Notes: generated from the letters alone by a model not told the origin. A stretch of DNA of 64,000 bases from Deminuibacter sp966424055 (GCA_966424055.1 CBJLMB010000010.1:1-64000); one strand, 5' to 3'; positions 36,408 through 46,251 are shown, counted from the stretch's first letter. Numbers and translations are program-made.

Positions 36408-38000
36408 TTATTTTTTACCCACGGTTTTTAATACAATGAATGGTGGTCCTTTCTGCCAATCAGCATGTGCTTTAATAAACGAGGGTCCCATTGAGCAATT
36501 GCCCAGTACCAGTTCGGTGCTGCCATCGCCATCAAGGTCTCCGGCATCCATGGTGATCCATCTTCCCTGTTGCGCTGCAGGTAATGAATAAGGAGTGAAA
36601 TGATTATTTCCCTGATTTTGCAGGTATACAAAACCTTCTTCAGGTTGATGGGCATAGTCGGCAAAAAAAGAAATAGCAGCAATATCCAGGTCCCCGTCAT
36701 CATCAAAATCGCGGGCCATCGCTTTATAACAGCCATTGATGGGAAAAAAATCGTGTTGTTTAAAATGATTGTTACCATCATTGAGGTAAATGTATATACC
36801 GTGATATGGTTTTAGAATGGTGGAATAATCGCCATTGTCACCACAGGTGTACACAATATCAGGATAGCCATCTTTATTAAAATCGGCCAGCTCAAAATAA
36901 GTAGAACCATAGGAGGGTGGAAAACGCAATACCTCTTCCTGGCCAAACTGGCCATTGCCTTTATTGGTAAAAAGAAAAATACCTTCTTCTCCCTGTGCAA
37001 ACAACACCCATATATCGGGCAGCCCGTCATGGTTAACATCCTGTATCCAGGCTTTGATGGCACCGGGGATCTCACGCAATACATGCCTTTCAAAATGGTC
37101 ATTACCTTTGTTTTCCATCCAGGAAAGCGCGCCGATCAGGTAGCCGAATTCACCTGCTACATAATCTGTCAATCCATCTTTGTTCAGGTCACCTGCGGCC
37201 AGTGTAACCGGGCGCATCAGCTGGCTGAAAAGCGCGGCGGTATCCTGCTGCAGCCTGCCTGCAGCATTGATGAACAAATGTTGTGCATAACCTGCCCGGG
37301 CGTTGTTAGGCGCAAACGCACCAATATTACAGCCCACCATGTTTTTCCCGTTCCATAACAGGTCAACAATTGCACCACCTGTATGCAGGGTATCCATGAG
37401 CTGTAACCCGCTGTTGAAGCGGTAAACAGATTGGCGGATGATATCTGCTGTAAACAGCTGGTGTGCTGTTGTATCTATTTTGATAAGACAGGTAGTAGGT
37501 GGAATGTTTTTGAAAGAGGGCACACTTACTGTAAACAGTTCATTGCTGTTTTGAATAGCTGTTTTTCTTTGTTGTGCAGGCAGGCTATCAGGTGAGGTTG
37601 CCGTATAATAATCAATGATGTTTTGCCATTGCTCGGAAGAAAGCAAGGGTTGCCTGGGATAAAAACTTTTATCGATATGCGGATCGTTGAGATTATTGGG
37701 ATAACGTTGGTACAAGTGTTCAAAAATACCCAGACGGGGGCCCATTTGCGGTAGCACTCCGGTTGCCCAGGTGTTGGCATCGAGCAAAGAAGGATCGGGA
37801 AGAAGATGGCAGGACTGGCAAAACTGTGCAGCCAGTTGTTCTCCTTTGGCGATGCTGACATCCGTTACATCGTTATGAGACGCGTTCTTCTTATAGGTTT
37901 TATGTTGATGGCAGGCGCTTACCAGCAACAGGTGCGCTGCGAAGAGCAGGGCCAGTGCTGATACATGACGGGCTTTCCTGGTAGAGGGTATGTGCATCAT
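36408..38000 (-). CDS. Cytochrome c / FG-GAP repeat lipoprotein
   Basis: A 530-residue lipoprotein (LLLVSACHQHK, acylated Cys30). A heme-binding CQSCH (Cys61, Cys64, His65) is near the N terminus in a small cytochrome-like domain. From about 180 there are FG-GAP/VCBS-type repeats with Ca-binding loops: LAAGDLNKDGLTDYVAGEFG, QDVNHDGLPDIWVLFAQG, ADFNKDGYPDIVYTCGDNGD, DFDDDGDLDIAAISFFA and DLDGDGSTELVLGN. They should fold as a beta-propeller. It lies 30 bases after a DUF1573 gene and downstream of the second SusC-SusD pair. The substrate is unknown. Confidence 0.88.
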   Translation of the reverse strand: MMHIPSTRKARHVSALALLFAAHLLLVSACHQHKTYKKNASHNDVTDVSIAKGEQLAAQFCQSCHLLPDPSLLDANTWATGVLPQMGPRLGIFEHLYQRYPNNLNDPHIDKSFYPRQPLLSSEQWQNIIDYYTATSPDSLPAQQRKTAIQNSNELFTVSVPSFKNIPPTTCLIKIDTTAHQLFTADIIRQSVYRFNSGLQLMDTLHTGGAIVDLLWNGKNMVGCNIGAFAPNNARAGYAQHLFINAAGRLQQDTAALFSQLMRPVTLAAGDLNKDGLTDYVAGEFGYLIGALSWMENKGNDHFERHVLREIPGAIKAWIQDVNHDGLPDIWVLFAQGEEGIFLFTNKGNGQFGQEEVLRFPPSYGSTYFELADFNKDGYPDIVYTCGDNGDYSTILKPYHGIYIYLNDGNNHFKQHDFFPINGCYKAMARDFDDDGDLDIAAISFFADYAHQPEEGFVYLQNQGNNHFTPYSLPAAQQGRWITMDAGDLDGDGSTELVLGNCSMGPSFIKAHADWQKGPPFIVLKTVGKK

Positions 38001-38030
38001 TTTAAAAGGGCTTTGTCAATAAGGTGCATG

Positions 38031-38504
38031 TTATTTTGCAGGTTGGGTATTGGCCGCGGGTATCACGGTTCCGGTGAACACCAGGTAATGATCTGTACCG
38101 TTATTGGTATTGGAAGTGGCAACAATGCTTTTGCGTGTTGCACCAGGATGCCCTTCACTGTTGAATGTGGCTGTAAGGGCGCCCTCATCGCCGCTGAACA
38201 AAGGCTTCTCGGGATAGCTGGTGATGGTGCACCCGCAGCTTGTTTTTACATTAGACAGGAACAGTGGTTTCTTTCCTGTATTCCTGAAACGGAAAACCAG
38301 CTTAACACTATCACCTTCATGTACAGTGCCAAAATCTTTCAAAGTATCCAGCCATTCGATGGTTGTATAATTGTGAATATCTATCTGTGCAAGATAGCCG
38401 GGCTGCAGGTGCATGTTGTTTTCATAAGGATTCCTGTGGTCGCGGCAGGAAGCCAGCCAAAACACGGTTGCAGACAGCAGAAAGAGGTAGATTGTTTTTT
38501 TCAT
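38031..38504 (-). CDS. DUF1573 lipoprotein
   Basis: A 157-residue lipoprotein (SATVFWLASCRDHRNPY, acylated Cys20). Residues 50-145 are a DUF1573 Ig-like domain: KDFGTVHEGDSVKLVFRFRN, LSNVKTSCGCTITSYPEKPL and ATFNSEGHPGATRKSIVATS. The CGC motif is typical. DUF1573 proteins are common envelope proteins of Bacteroidota with unknown role. It lies upstream of, and likely co-transcribed with, the FG-GAP lipoprotein. An ATG two codons upstream is possible. Confidence 0.92.
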   Translation of the reverse strand: MKKTIYLFLLSATVFWLASCRDHRNPYENNMHLQPGYLAQIDIHNYTTIEWLDTLKDFGTVHEGDSVKLVFRFRNTGKKPLFLSNVKTSCGCTITSYPEKPLFSGDEGALTATFNSEGHPGATRKSIVATSNTNNGTDHYLVFTGTVIPAANTQPAK

Positions 38505-38612
38505 ATGCATCGCCTGGTGAGTAAGCTATACAATTTACGTGTTGCGTGATTAACTGCCTAAAATGTGGTGGTAAAAAATGCGGATAAAACGGTGTGAGTA
38601 CTGGTTGGCCGG

Positions 38613-38646
38613 TAAAAAAGCCGCCCCTGTCAGGGGCGGCTTTTTG
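38613..38646 (-). terminator. Strong bidirectional terminator after susD
   Basis: GCCGCCCCT-gtc-AGGGGCGGC, a 9-bp GC-rich stem, is flanked by six A and five T, so it works in both directions. It separates the SusC-SusD pair from the DUF1573/FG-GAP pair on the minus strand. Confidence 0.9.
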
Positions 38647-38670
38647 TGGGCTATATAGGATGATAGCAGA

Positions 38671-40458
38671 TCAGTTATAACCCGGATTTTGTTTCAAAAT
38701 AGTTTTTCCCACCAGGTCAATCTGGGCCTGCGGAATGGGATAATATTCATTTTTACCGGTAGTGAAATGTGCACCGGGCAAATCGCCTGTGATAGCGCTT
38801 TCTGTTTTATAATAGTTGTTCAGGGCTTGTGCTGCAATGCCCCAGCGAACCAGGTCGAAGAAGCGATGCCCTTCACAGGCCAGTTCCAGTTTGCGTTCAA
38901 AGTAAATGGCTTTTAATGCATAATCCATACTGGGGAAACTGGTATACTGGGCTACCTGGTAATTGGCTGCAGGTGTGGAGGAGAAACCACCCATGGGTTT
39001 GCTGTTGTCAATATAAGTTTTCAGTTTGTTTACATTCAGTGCAGCCCTGGCGCGTACCATGTTTACGTAGGTCATGGCGGTACCCAGGTTGCCCAGCTGC
39101 GCTTCACATTCAGCTGCCATCAGCAACACATCAGCAAAGCGTATAACATTTACATTGATGGCAGAGCCGGGTGCCCAGGTGCTTTGATCTGAATATTGTG
39201 CAGCAGTAGCTTGCCAGTAGATATTCTTTTTGTTAGAGTAGGGGCCGGCAGAAGCCTGGTCGCGGATCCAGTGGCTGCCAGGATGCAAACCCCAGTCATG
39301 AAATGGAATACCCCTGCGGCCTACAGTCCAGTCAATACGCGGATCAAGCGGGTCTGTATCTGGTGTGAAAGCCGAACCGCCCGGGTCTCCGTCGCTGATG
39401 ATACCCATATCGTTTTTTACTGCATGGCTGTTGTAGTCATCCAGGTAGGGTAACCCTTTGCTGTCTGTGCGGTAAGAATTGGCCAGGTCGATACTTGGCT
39501 GATAAAAACCGCAGCACCTAAACGGGCTCTGGTAAGGGAAATTCAGCATATCGCCGCCATTGGCATTGGCAATGGAGTTGGTGCCATCATTGGCGGTCAT
39601 CTGTATGGCAAATACACTTTCAGGTCCGTTCTTTGTAGCGGCATCAAAATTATCTTCAAAGCGGTCAGCTAAAGCATACTTGAGACCATTGGATGTTTTA
39701 CCCTGGCTGATGGCCATATCGAACTGGGCTTTGGCCAGCGCATATTTCTTTTCATACAAATACGTTTTGCCCAGGTAGCAAACAGCAGCCCATTTGTTTA
39801 TAATGCCCGGTAATGACTGTGTTTCGGCCAGGCTATCTGTGCCGTATTTAAAATCGGCTTCAATATTAGGCCATATATCCTTGTTATTGGGCTGTTTAAA
39901 ATCCGTTGTTTTTTCATCTATCCAGGGCACCATGTTGAACATCTTCTTCAGTTCAAAATAAAAATGTCCTCTCAGCACATGAGCCTCTGCAAGTATTTCT
40001 GTCCGTTCGGCAGAAGTGATGTTGGGTGTAAGCGGCGCTGTTTTGATCACGGCATTGGCGCGGGCGATACCTTCGTACAAAGCTTTCCATTTGGTATTGA
40101 AAAAGCCGTTGGAGGGGTCGGCATTACCGGTGGCAATGGGAACAATAGGAGGCTGGTCACCAAGACTGCTGCCTTTGTGTGAATCACCACCAGCCACGCT
40201 GCCATAAATCCAGTTGGTAGGTGAAGCCTCCCAGGGCGCACCACCGGCGATGGCGGCATTAGCAGCACCCTGGCCATCCAGCGCTGCATAAGTACCGGTT
40301 AATAAACCCTGTAATACGGTTTTGCTGGGCAGTAAATCGGGGCTCAATGCACCTAGCGGGTTTTTATCAAGAAAACTTTTATTGCAGGCGTTGAATACCA
40401 GTGCCGCACCGGATGCCAGCGGTAATAGTATCAACAATTTCTTTATATTCTTTTTCAT
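38671..40458 (-). CDS. RagB/SusD-family surface lipoprotein
   Basis: A 595-residue lipoprotein with lipobox AALVFNACNKSFLDKNPLGA. TPR-like helices are visible (AEAHVLRGHFYFELKKMFNM, LGKTYLYEKKYALAKAQFDM), followed by FADVLLMAAECEAQLGNLGT, and the family end ERKLELACEGHRFFDLVRWG with KQNPGYN. It is longer than the other two SusD proteins in the window because of loops around residues 290-420 that may shape the ligand pocket. It pairs with the SusC 40 bases upstream. Confidence 0.95.
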   Translation of the reverse strand: MKKNIKKLLILLPLASGAALVFNACNKSFLDKNPLGALSPDLLPSKTVLQGLLTGTYAALDGQGAANAAIAGGAPWEASPTNWIYGSVAGGDSHKGSSLGDQPPIVPIATGNADPSNGFFNTKWKALYEGIARANAVIKTAPLTPNITSAERTEILAEAHVLRGHFYFELKKMFNMVPWIDEKTTDFKQPNNKDIWPNIEADFKYGTDSLAETQSLPGIINKWAAVCYLGKTYLYEKKYALAKAQFDMAISQGKTSNGLKYALADRFEDNFDAATKNGPESVFAIQMTANDGTNSIANANGGDMLNFPYQSPFRCCGFYQPSIDLANSYRTDSKGLPYLDDYNSHAVKNDMGIISDGDPGGSAFTPDTDPLDPRIDWTVGRRGIPFHDWGLHPGSHWIRDQASAGPYSNKKNIYWQATAAQYSDQSTWAPGSAINVNVIRFADVLLMAAECEAQLGNLGTAMTYVNMVRARAALNVNKLKTYIDNSKPMGGFSSTPAANYQVAQYTSFPSMDYALKAIYFERKLELACEGHRFFDLVRWGIAAQALNNYYKTESAITGDLPGAHFTTGKNEYYPIPQAQIDLVGKTILKQNPGYN

Positions 40459-40498
40459 CCTTCAGTGATTTAATGTTTAATAGTCTAAAGGCAATTGC

Positions 40499-43400
40499 TT
40501 AAAACACAACCTGTACACCAAACAAGTACTGGCGTGGGTTGGCATAGGCACCCTCGTCTATACCAAAATCGGTGGTAGCATTGGCATTGGTGCCATTGGT
40601 TGAAATTTCAGGATCGATACCGGAGTACTTGGTAATGGTAAACAAATTGGCAGCCTGTACATAAGCCCTCAAACGGCTGATGCCGGCTTTCTTTACACCC
40701 GGGAAGTTGAAGGTATACCCCAGCTGCATGTTTTTGCAACGCAGGTAAGAACCGCTTTCCACGAAATAAGAATTGGGTACACTCTGTGTGCTGAAATAGC
40801 TGCCGGCTTCCTGAATAGGCGCTTTGGCGTTTTGATGAGTGGGTGTCCATGAATCGTACAGCGCAGTTTTGCTGTTGGCACCTCCGGGGAAAGACCCAAA
40901 GAAATCAGTCCACCATTTCACGTTGTTCCAGATCTGGTTGCCTGATACACCATAAATGAACATGCTGAAGTCGAAATTTTTATAGGTCAGACCCAGGTTA
41001 AGGCCATAGCTGAATTTAGGACTGGGATTGCCCAGGAAAGTTTTGCTGTCGGCGGTAATGATGCCCTGGTTTTTGGTATCGGCATAACGGAAGCGGCCAA
41101 CTGCTGCATCCTGCTGGTATACTGCATTGGGATTACCGGTGGCTTTCTGTGCCTGTGCATTGGCCGCATCAATTTCGGCCTGGCTGTTCCAGAAACCGGC
41201 TACCTGGTAACCGTAGAACTGGCCGATGGAATGGCCTACTGCATTGCGCACAATAAAGCTGCCATTAAAGCGCCTGGAATCCTGGTCAAAATAAGGGGTG
41301 CCGTTGGCATCAATTTGTGTAATGGTGTTTTTGAATGTAGTGAATGTACCGGTGGCATCCAGTCGCAGATCGTGTGTAAGGTTGGTATGACCGGTAATGG
41401 CAATGTCAATACCAGAGTTTTTCATGGTGGCTACGTTAAAAGCAGGTACAGTACCTGCACCCTGTGTAGCCGGGAAAGTGAGCTGGTACAAAAGGTCTTT
41501 GATGTCTTTATGGTACCAGTCGGCTGTAATTTCCAGTCCACCTTTAAACAAAGTGGCATCGAAACCTATATTGGCATTGATATCTTTTTCCCATTTACCG
41601 TTGGGGTTGCCAAACTGTACCAGGCTAACACCCGGTACAATGGTTGAACCACCGGTGGGGTAATAAGTGGTTTGTTTGTTGGTGCCATACAAAGTATAAG
41701 AGTTGGTGCCCAGTGCATTGAACTGGTTACCCATAACACCATAAGATCCGCGTATTTTCAGGTCAGTGATCCATGAAATGCCTTTCATGAAATTTTCCTG
41801 GGAAATACGCCAGCCGATACTGGCGGCAGGGAAAGTACCCCACCTGTTGTTGACAAATTTGGAAGAACCATCACGCCTGATAGTAGCACCGATCAGGTAT
41901 TTGTCTTTGAATGTATAATCCAGCCTGGCGAAATAAGAGGCAAGCGTATTGTCAGCACCAAAAGGAGGTGTATTGCTGTTGATGCCATTGTTCATGTTGC
42001 TGTAATTGGTTTGTGTACCAAGACCTGTAGATAAGCTGGTATAGTTGGGGTCGAAGGTGAGATAGCCCAGCGTGGTGCCACCGAGGTTACGGTTGGTTGC
42101 CAGGTAAGCTTCTGTACCTACCAGTATTTTCAAGTCGTGCTGGCCTGCAGTGAGATGGTAGTTAAGTGTATTGGTCCAGGTCCAGTTGTACCCGTTGTAC
42201 GAGCTTTCTGTATAAGAGTTGCTGGTATTGTTTTCAGAGTTTTCGTATTCGGGATAAGTGAATGAATGATTATAACCCGAATATACTTCACCACCAAAGC
42301 TGGTACGAACAGTCAGGTTTTTCAGGATATCCACTTCTGCAAACATATTACCGAATAAGCGGTTGGCCATACCGCGGTTATTGGAGGTGCGCGCCTGGTA
42401 GGCGACAGGGTTCCTGGCATTGCCGAGGTCTTTACCGGCAGAACCTGCATAATTTCCCTTGATATCATACACTGGTATCATCGGGTTTTCACGCATGGCA
42501 AAACCAATAGGGCCACCTTCTACCAGTATACCACTGTTGGCCTGAGGGTTCTGCATAATGGAATAGGCCAGGTTTTCACCAATCCTGATCCTGTTGCCTA
42601 CTTTGTACATGCTGTTGGCACGCAGTGTATACCGTTTCAGGTAGGTATTGATCAGTGTGCCCTGCTGGTTAAAATAGTTGAGTGAAAACAGGTAGCTGCC
42701 CTGGTCTGAGCCGCCCGATACAGCCAGGTTATGTTGTGTGATGGGTGCATTTTTAAAAATAGCATGATACCAGTCTGTACCGGTTTTGTTGGCTTTTACA
42801 ATCTGGTGAAAGCTGCCCATTACACTGGGATCTGAATAGAACGGATCGAGGTAATAAGTGGAAGGATCTGTTCCCGGGTCGCCTGCTTTGGCGCCATTGG
42901 GCAAAATATAATCCGGTACAACCGGTGTAGCGCCGTTGCCGAACTGTGCATCGGATGGTGCTTTATAATCTGCAGGGGAAGTGATTTTTTTGTTGTTATA
43001 AGCCATCCATTTCAGGTTACCCATTTCCTGTGGGGAAAGGATATTCCATACATTACCACCCTTAACCACCTGTGTGCCTACATAACCATCGTAAGATACT
43101 TTTACCTTACCTGTACCTCTTTTGGTTGTGATAATGATAACACCATTGGATGCGCGGGAACCATAAATGGAGGCAGCACCGGCATCTTTCAACACCTGCA
43201 TACTGGCTACATCGTTAGGGTTAAGGTCATTGATGTTTTGTGTGGGTACACCATCTACTACAAACAGCGGGGCATTGTTACCAAAAGTATTGAAGCCGCG
43301 CAGTTTGATCTGGGGAGTTTGACCCGGCTGACCAGAACCTACAATTGTAAGGCCTGATACCTGGCCTTGTAGCATATTGTTTAAATCGGCTACAGGCTGT

Positions 43401-43810
43401 TTGCGTGCATTGTCAACATTTACAACAGATACAGCGCCTGTTAAATCTTTTTTCTTCTGGGTTGAATAACCTGTTACTACAATCTCATTCAGGGATGAGG
43501 ATAATTGAGTGAGTGTAACTGTTCCCAGTATACTTTTTCCTGCCACCGGAACTTCGATCTGCTCAAAGCCCACAAATGAAATCAGCAGTGTGGCATTATC
43601 GGGAACACTGATTTTAAAATTTCCGTCGGCATCGGTTTGTGTGCCTGTTGTAGAGCCTTTTACAACAATCGATGCGCCTTGTATGGGTTTATTGTCTGCG
43701 CTGCTCGCAACTTTACCGGATACGGTTTTTTGGGCAAACAAATTACTGCAAAACAATAGCAGTAACGCAAGAAGTATGCTTCCTGCGAGCCCCTGGGGTT
43801 TCTTGAACAT
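40499..43810 (-). CDS. SusC/RagA-family TonB-dependent outer-membrane transporter
   Basis: A 1103-residue protein: signal peptide ending LFCSNLFAQ, CarboxypepD_reg domain (VSGKVASSADNKPIQGASIV), plug with LRGFNTFGNNAPLFVVDGVP and MQVLKDAGAASIYGSRASNG, then a barrel ending in YLFGVQVVF. SusC partner of the SusD downstream. No sigma/anti-sigma pair or two-component gene adjoins it and no glycoside hydrolase follows, so the substrate is unclear. About 850 bases of non-coding DNA precede it; apart from two adjoining ATTTAATC units near 43840 I see no defined site there. Confidence 0.95.
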   Translation of the reverse strand: MFKKPQGLAGSILLALLLLFCSNLFAQKTVSGKVASSADNKPIQGASIVVKGSTTGTQTDADGNFKISVPDNATLLISFVGFEQIEVPVAGKSILGTVTLTQLSSSLNEIVVTGYSTQKKKDLTGAVSVVNVDNARKQPVADLNNMLQGQVSGLTIVGSGQPGQTPQIKLRGFNTFGNNAPLFVVDGVPTQNINDLNPNDVASMQVLKDAGAASIYGSRASNGVIIITTKRGTGKVKVSYDGYVGTQVVKGGNVWNILSPQEMGNLKWMAYNNKKITSPADYKAPSDAQFGNGATPVVPDYILPNGAKAGDPGTDPSTYYLDPFYSDPSVMGSFHQIVKANKTGTDWYHAIFKNAPITQHNLAVSGGSDQGSYLFSLNYFNQQGTLINTYLKRYTLRANSMYKVGNRIRIGENLAYSIMQNPQANSGILVEGGPIGFAMRENPMIPVYDIKGNYAGSAGKDLGNARNPVAYQARTSNNRGMANRLFGNMFAEVDILKNLTVRTSFGGEVYSGYNHSFTYPEYENSENNTSNSYTESSYNGYNWTWTNTLNYHLTAGQHDLKILVGTEAYLATNRNLGGTTLGYLTFDPNYTSLSTGLGTQTNYSNMNNGINSNTPPFGADNTLASYFARLDYTFKDKYLIGATIRRDGSSKFVNNRWGTFPAASIGWRISQENFMKGISWITDLKIRGSYGVMGNQFNALGTNSYTLYGTNKQTTYYPTGGSTIVPGVSLVQFGNPNGKWEKDINANIGFDATLFKGGLEITADWYHKDIKDLLYQLTFPATQGAGTVPAFNVATMKNSGIDIAITGHTNLTHDLRLDATGTFTTFKNTITQIDANGTPYFDQDSRRFNGSFIVRNAVGHSIGQFYGYQVAGFWNSQAEIDAANAQAQKATGNPNAVYQQDAAVGRFRYADTKNQGIITADSKTFLGNPSPKFSYGLNLGLTYKNFDFSMFIYGVSGNQIWNNVKWWTDFFGSFPGGANSKTALYDSWTPTHQNAKAPIQEAGSYFSTQSVPNSYFVESGSYLRCKNMQLGYTFNFPGVKKAGISRLRAYVQAANLFTITKYSGIDPEISTNGTNANATTDFGIDEGAYANPRQYLFGVQVVF

Positions 43811-44658
43811 AGCAATCGTTTTGTGTTTACTGGGTGATTAAATGATTAAATGGATGATGCCTATTTTGTTTTGGTTATCGAAATAATTATAAGTGCAATG
43901 TTTCTGATAGTTGTAATCATGATTCCTGAAAAAAATGATCGCTATTTATTTCCTTGTTATAATCGATAGCGGGCATGCAGCAACATAATAAGTACACTTA
44001 TTATTTCAGTATTGCTATACAGGGGTGCAGTTGCCATCAAAGCCCCGGCACTGCTGTATTACGGGCATACAGGTGCCTAAACTTTATTGCAAAAGTTTTC
44101 ATCGCCAAACAGGCTAGGAACGGATCAGCTACTTCGGGAAAAAACGGGTGCGTCTTTCCACTGCACAAAATCCTTCTTCTGCCATGCCTCTACCGGGCAC
44201 GGCATCCTGCTGAATAAGCCAATAGCTTAATATAGTATATGTGTTGTTGGTTTTGTGTTTACGCGGGAACGTGTCATTATATAGTGCGATCATTGGAACA
44301 ATCAACGTTTGCAGTTTGAATAGTCCATAGTTACAAGCAATCCTTCTCAGCAATCCCGGCGAAAACGATTGTTTAAAATTAGGTTTTTTTTAACCACATG
44401 TAAATTTTACACAAAAAAATTTTTCGGTCTTCAGAAGGTAACAAGGCAATAGGCATTTAAAACAGATTATCTGCTGCATAAAAAAATAAGGCAGGAAAAA
44501 AAGTATTGCAAATCGTTAAAATAATCAAAGCTTGCTGCCAGGCCTTTCTTAAACCGGTTGATGCGTATTAATACGGTTTTTTGCGAAATTATGCCAACAC
44601 CTCATCCTCTGCTGGTATAAAGCGGCGGGTGGCTATCTCCGGCAGGATCAACATAGCG

Positions 44659-45546
44659 TTACCTGGCAGTGTTGGCGGTATAAGAGGAAGCCTGTTGCAT
44701 GAGGCGTGTGGCTTTATTGATGGCTTTATCCAGTTTGTATTGATACCAGTGCCTGTGAAACAGCCCACGCATGATATTATCGAACCTGCGCGTGATGAAG
44801 ATATTGCGCAGGCCGGTAAGCCTGTCGGTAAAACGTTCAGACAAAGCACGGTAGCTTACCGAATAGCCATCTGTGAGATACTGTATATAATGCCAGTAGC
44901 CGGAAGGTATATATAGTGTGTCGCCTGGCCGGAGATGGCACTCCCAGCCTTTGAGCAATGCCAGCGCTGGAAATGCCGAATAATCCGGCTGCGCCAGGTT
45001 GGCAATACCATGAAAATTATAAGGCAGCCTGTACAAAGCAACAGATTGGTCCAGGGGAAACAGCAGCACTCTTTTTTCTCCATAAAGCTGTGTGAGAAAG
45101 ACATGCGACATATCAATATCATAATGGTAACGTACACTGGAACCCTTTCCGCCAAAAAACAAATAAGGCAGCCAGCTGAGAATACGGCCACCGGTGGGGT
45201 CGGTGATAGATAGCTCCTGCTTTAATGCTGGCTTTTTCTGTAACAGGTTAAACAGGAACAGGCGCAGGTCGGTTGGTTCGCGTTCTATCAGGGAAAGGTA
45301 TTCGCCTAATGGCATCTTTGTTACGGGCGGACTGGTAACCCATTCATTAAAAGCGTCTTCCCTGCCATAAAGCGATACTTCCAGTTCCCCGGCACAGGTA
45401 CGCAGGTAATCGTAGTTCCATTTGTGCAATACGGTAGTGTTGGCAAGGAAGTTCCTGAAAACAAGCGGTTTCTTTCCCGGGAAATACTGTGATTGAAAAA
45501 GCTGCGGTGTTATATGATCGGCAGACTTGATAGTCTGTAACTGCAT
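44659..45546 (-). CDS. Cupin-8/JmjC-type 2-oxoglutarate Fe(II) hydroxylase-like protein
   Basis: A 295-residue protein of the cupin_8 (FIH/JmjC-like) family. The metal triad is visible as H141-x-D143 (RYHYDIDMSHVFLTQLYGEK) and His219 (LYIPSGYWHY). Lys/Arg of GEKRVLLFPLD are the usual 2-oxoglutarate contacts. The N-terminal KKPLVFRNFLANTTVLHKWN matches the family's opening. Such enzymes hydroxylate proteins or small molecules in the cytoplasm. It is transcribed divergently from a small CarboxypepD_reg gene, with a 27-base palindrome between them that also occurs in front of the poly-Cys leader operon. Confidence 0.9.
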   Translation of the reverse strand: MQLQTIKSADHITPQLFQSQYFPGKKPLVFRNFLANTTVLHKWNYDYLRTCAGELEVSLYGREDAFNEWVTSPPVTKMPLGEYLSLIEREPTDLRLFLFNLLQKKPALKQELSITDPTGGRILSWLPYLFFGGKGSSVRYHYDIDMSHVFLTQLYGEKRVLLFPLDQSVALYRLPYNFHGIANLAQPDYSAFPALALLKGWECHLRPGDTLYIPSGYWHYIQYLTDGYSVSYRALSERFTDRLTGLRNIFITRRFDNIMRGLFHRHWYQYKLDKAINKATRLMQQASSYTANTAR

Positions 45547-45577
45547 AGAACATTTTTTTCGAAAATAATTAAAAAAT

Positions 45578-45604
45578 ATTAGTCTATAAAAAAAGTAGAC
45601 TAAT
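45578..45604. promoter_or_regulatory. Palindromic operator between divergent genes
   Basis: ATTAGTCTA-N9-TAGACTAAT is a perfect 9-bp inverted repeat. Its core GTCTA-N9-TAGAC (45582-45600) has the same arms and the same 19-base length as the site at 10315-10333. It overlaps the -33 region of the plus-strand promoter (TATATTTG at 45616) and that of a weaker minus promoter (TATTTTCG at 45560-45567), so one dimer could control both genes. Confidence 0.65.
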
Positions 45605-45615
45605 TATAAAAGCTA

Positions 45616-45623
45616 TATATTTG
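45616..45623 (+). promoter_or_regulatory. -7 box TATATTTG for the CarboxypepD_reg gene
   Basis: It matches TAnnTTTG exactly. The -33 position reads AAGT, so only half the consensus is present. The predicted start is near 45630, about 36 bases before the gene's ATG. A His-rich out-of-frame ATG ORF begins right at 45632. Confidence 0.5.
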
Positions 45624-45665
45624 TCCTGTGAATGCATATTCATAACCATAAACTGGTGCACATCT

Positions 45666-45983
45666 ATGCGCATACGTTTTATTACAGTGTTGTTACTGGG
45701 GACCTGTATGATTTTGAGTTTTACGGATATGATCCATGTTGTTCCTGCCGAGCTGAAAGGAGTGGTGGTAAGCGGTGCAGACAAAAAGCCGGTTGCCAAA
45801 GCATATATTGTTGCAGTGTCGGGAGAAGAAGAAGCGCTGACAGACGCGGATGGAAATTTTACCCTTCGAACCTGGCAGAGCTTTCCGGTAACGCTGGTGG
45901 TACAGCGTGATGGTTATCAAACCAGGAAAGTGCTGGTGGCTGATACATTGCAGCGGCAGCTGATACAGTTGGATAGCCGGTGA
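45666..45983 (+). CDS. Small exported CarboxypepD_reg-domain protein
   Basis: A 105-residue protein with a signal peptide (IRFITVLLLGTCMILSF, to about residue 28) and one CarboxypepD_reg-like Ig domain: LKGVVVSGADKKPVAKAYIV, DADGNFTLRTWQSFPVTLVV, RDGYQTRKVLV. Such domains usually front TonB-dependent receptors, but here it stands alone, which is unusual though seen elsewhere. I chose the ATG at 45666; a longer frame starts with TTG and lacks a signal. It shares an operator with the cupin gene. Confidence 0.8.
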   Translation: MRIRFITVLLLGTCMILSFTDMIHVVPAELKGVVVSGADKKPVAKAYIVAVSGEEEALTDADGNFTLRTWQSFPVTLVVQRDGYQTRKVLVADTLQRQLIQLDSR

Positions 45984-46063
45984 AAAAAGTGTGTTAATGA
46001 AATATGTAGAATATTGAGTTGATCAAGTACAGCTGTTACCGGGGGGATAGCAGCTGGAACATG

Positions 46064-46134
46064 AGTTACGTGGCCGAGGGGTTAGGCTAAGGTTTGCACA
46101 ACCTTCCACGATGGTTCGAATCCATCCGTAACTG
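46064..46134 (+). tRNA. tRNA-Cys(GCA)-like gene
   Basis: Cloverleaf: acceptor AGTTACG/CGTAACT (7 bp), TG, D arm GCC-GAGGGGTTA-GGC, anticodon arm AAGGT-TTGCACA-ACCTT with anticodon GCA, 4-base variable loop, T arm GATGG-TTCGAAT-CCATC. All stems pair. With a 7-bp acceptor the discriminator is G; with a 6-bp acceptor it is the U73 expected for tRNA-Cys. Base 37 is C rather than a purine. CCA is not encoded. It is better formed than the element at 2864, with which it shares the T arm. Confidence 0.6.
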
Positions 46135-46251
46135 CGGGTATTTACTTTCATATGGCAAGCAATCGAAGAAAGGCTGTGTTTCTACACGGTCTTTTTTGTT
46201 TTGGGATATGTAAGTGCAATGGCGTTAATTTTAAAGCATGGTTACTGCAGT

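Noticed and set aside
36428..37861. Several 90-120-codon minus ORFs inside the FG-GAP gene
   Set aside because: They are alternate frames of the repeat-rich gene, which has clear domain signatures in its own frame.
43811..44658. Small ORFs in the 850-base gap (43975-44217 plus, 44129-44353 minus)
   Set aside because: No family features, mutually overlapping, and atypical composition. I see no gene or clear promoter there.
45632..45910. His-rich ORF (MHIHNHKLVHIYAH...) starting just past the predicted transcription start
   Set aside because: It overlaps the CarboxypepD_reg gene out of frame for most of its length, and that gene clearly has the real protein. A short leader role of its first codons cannot be excluded but has no further support.
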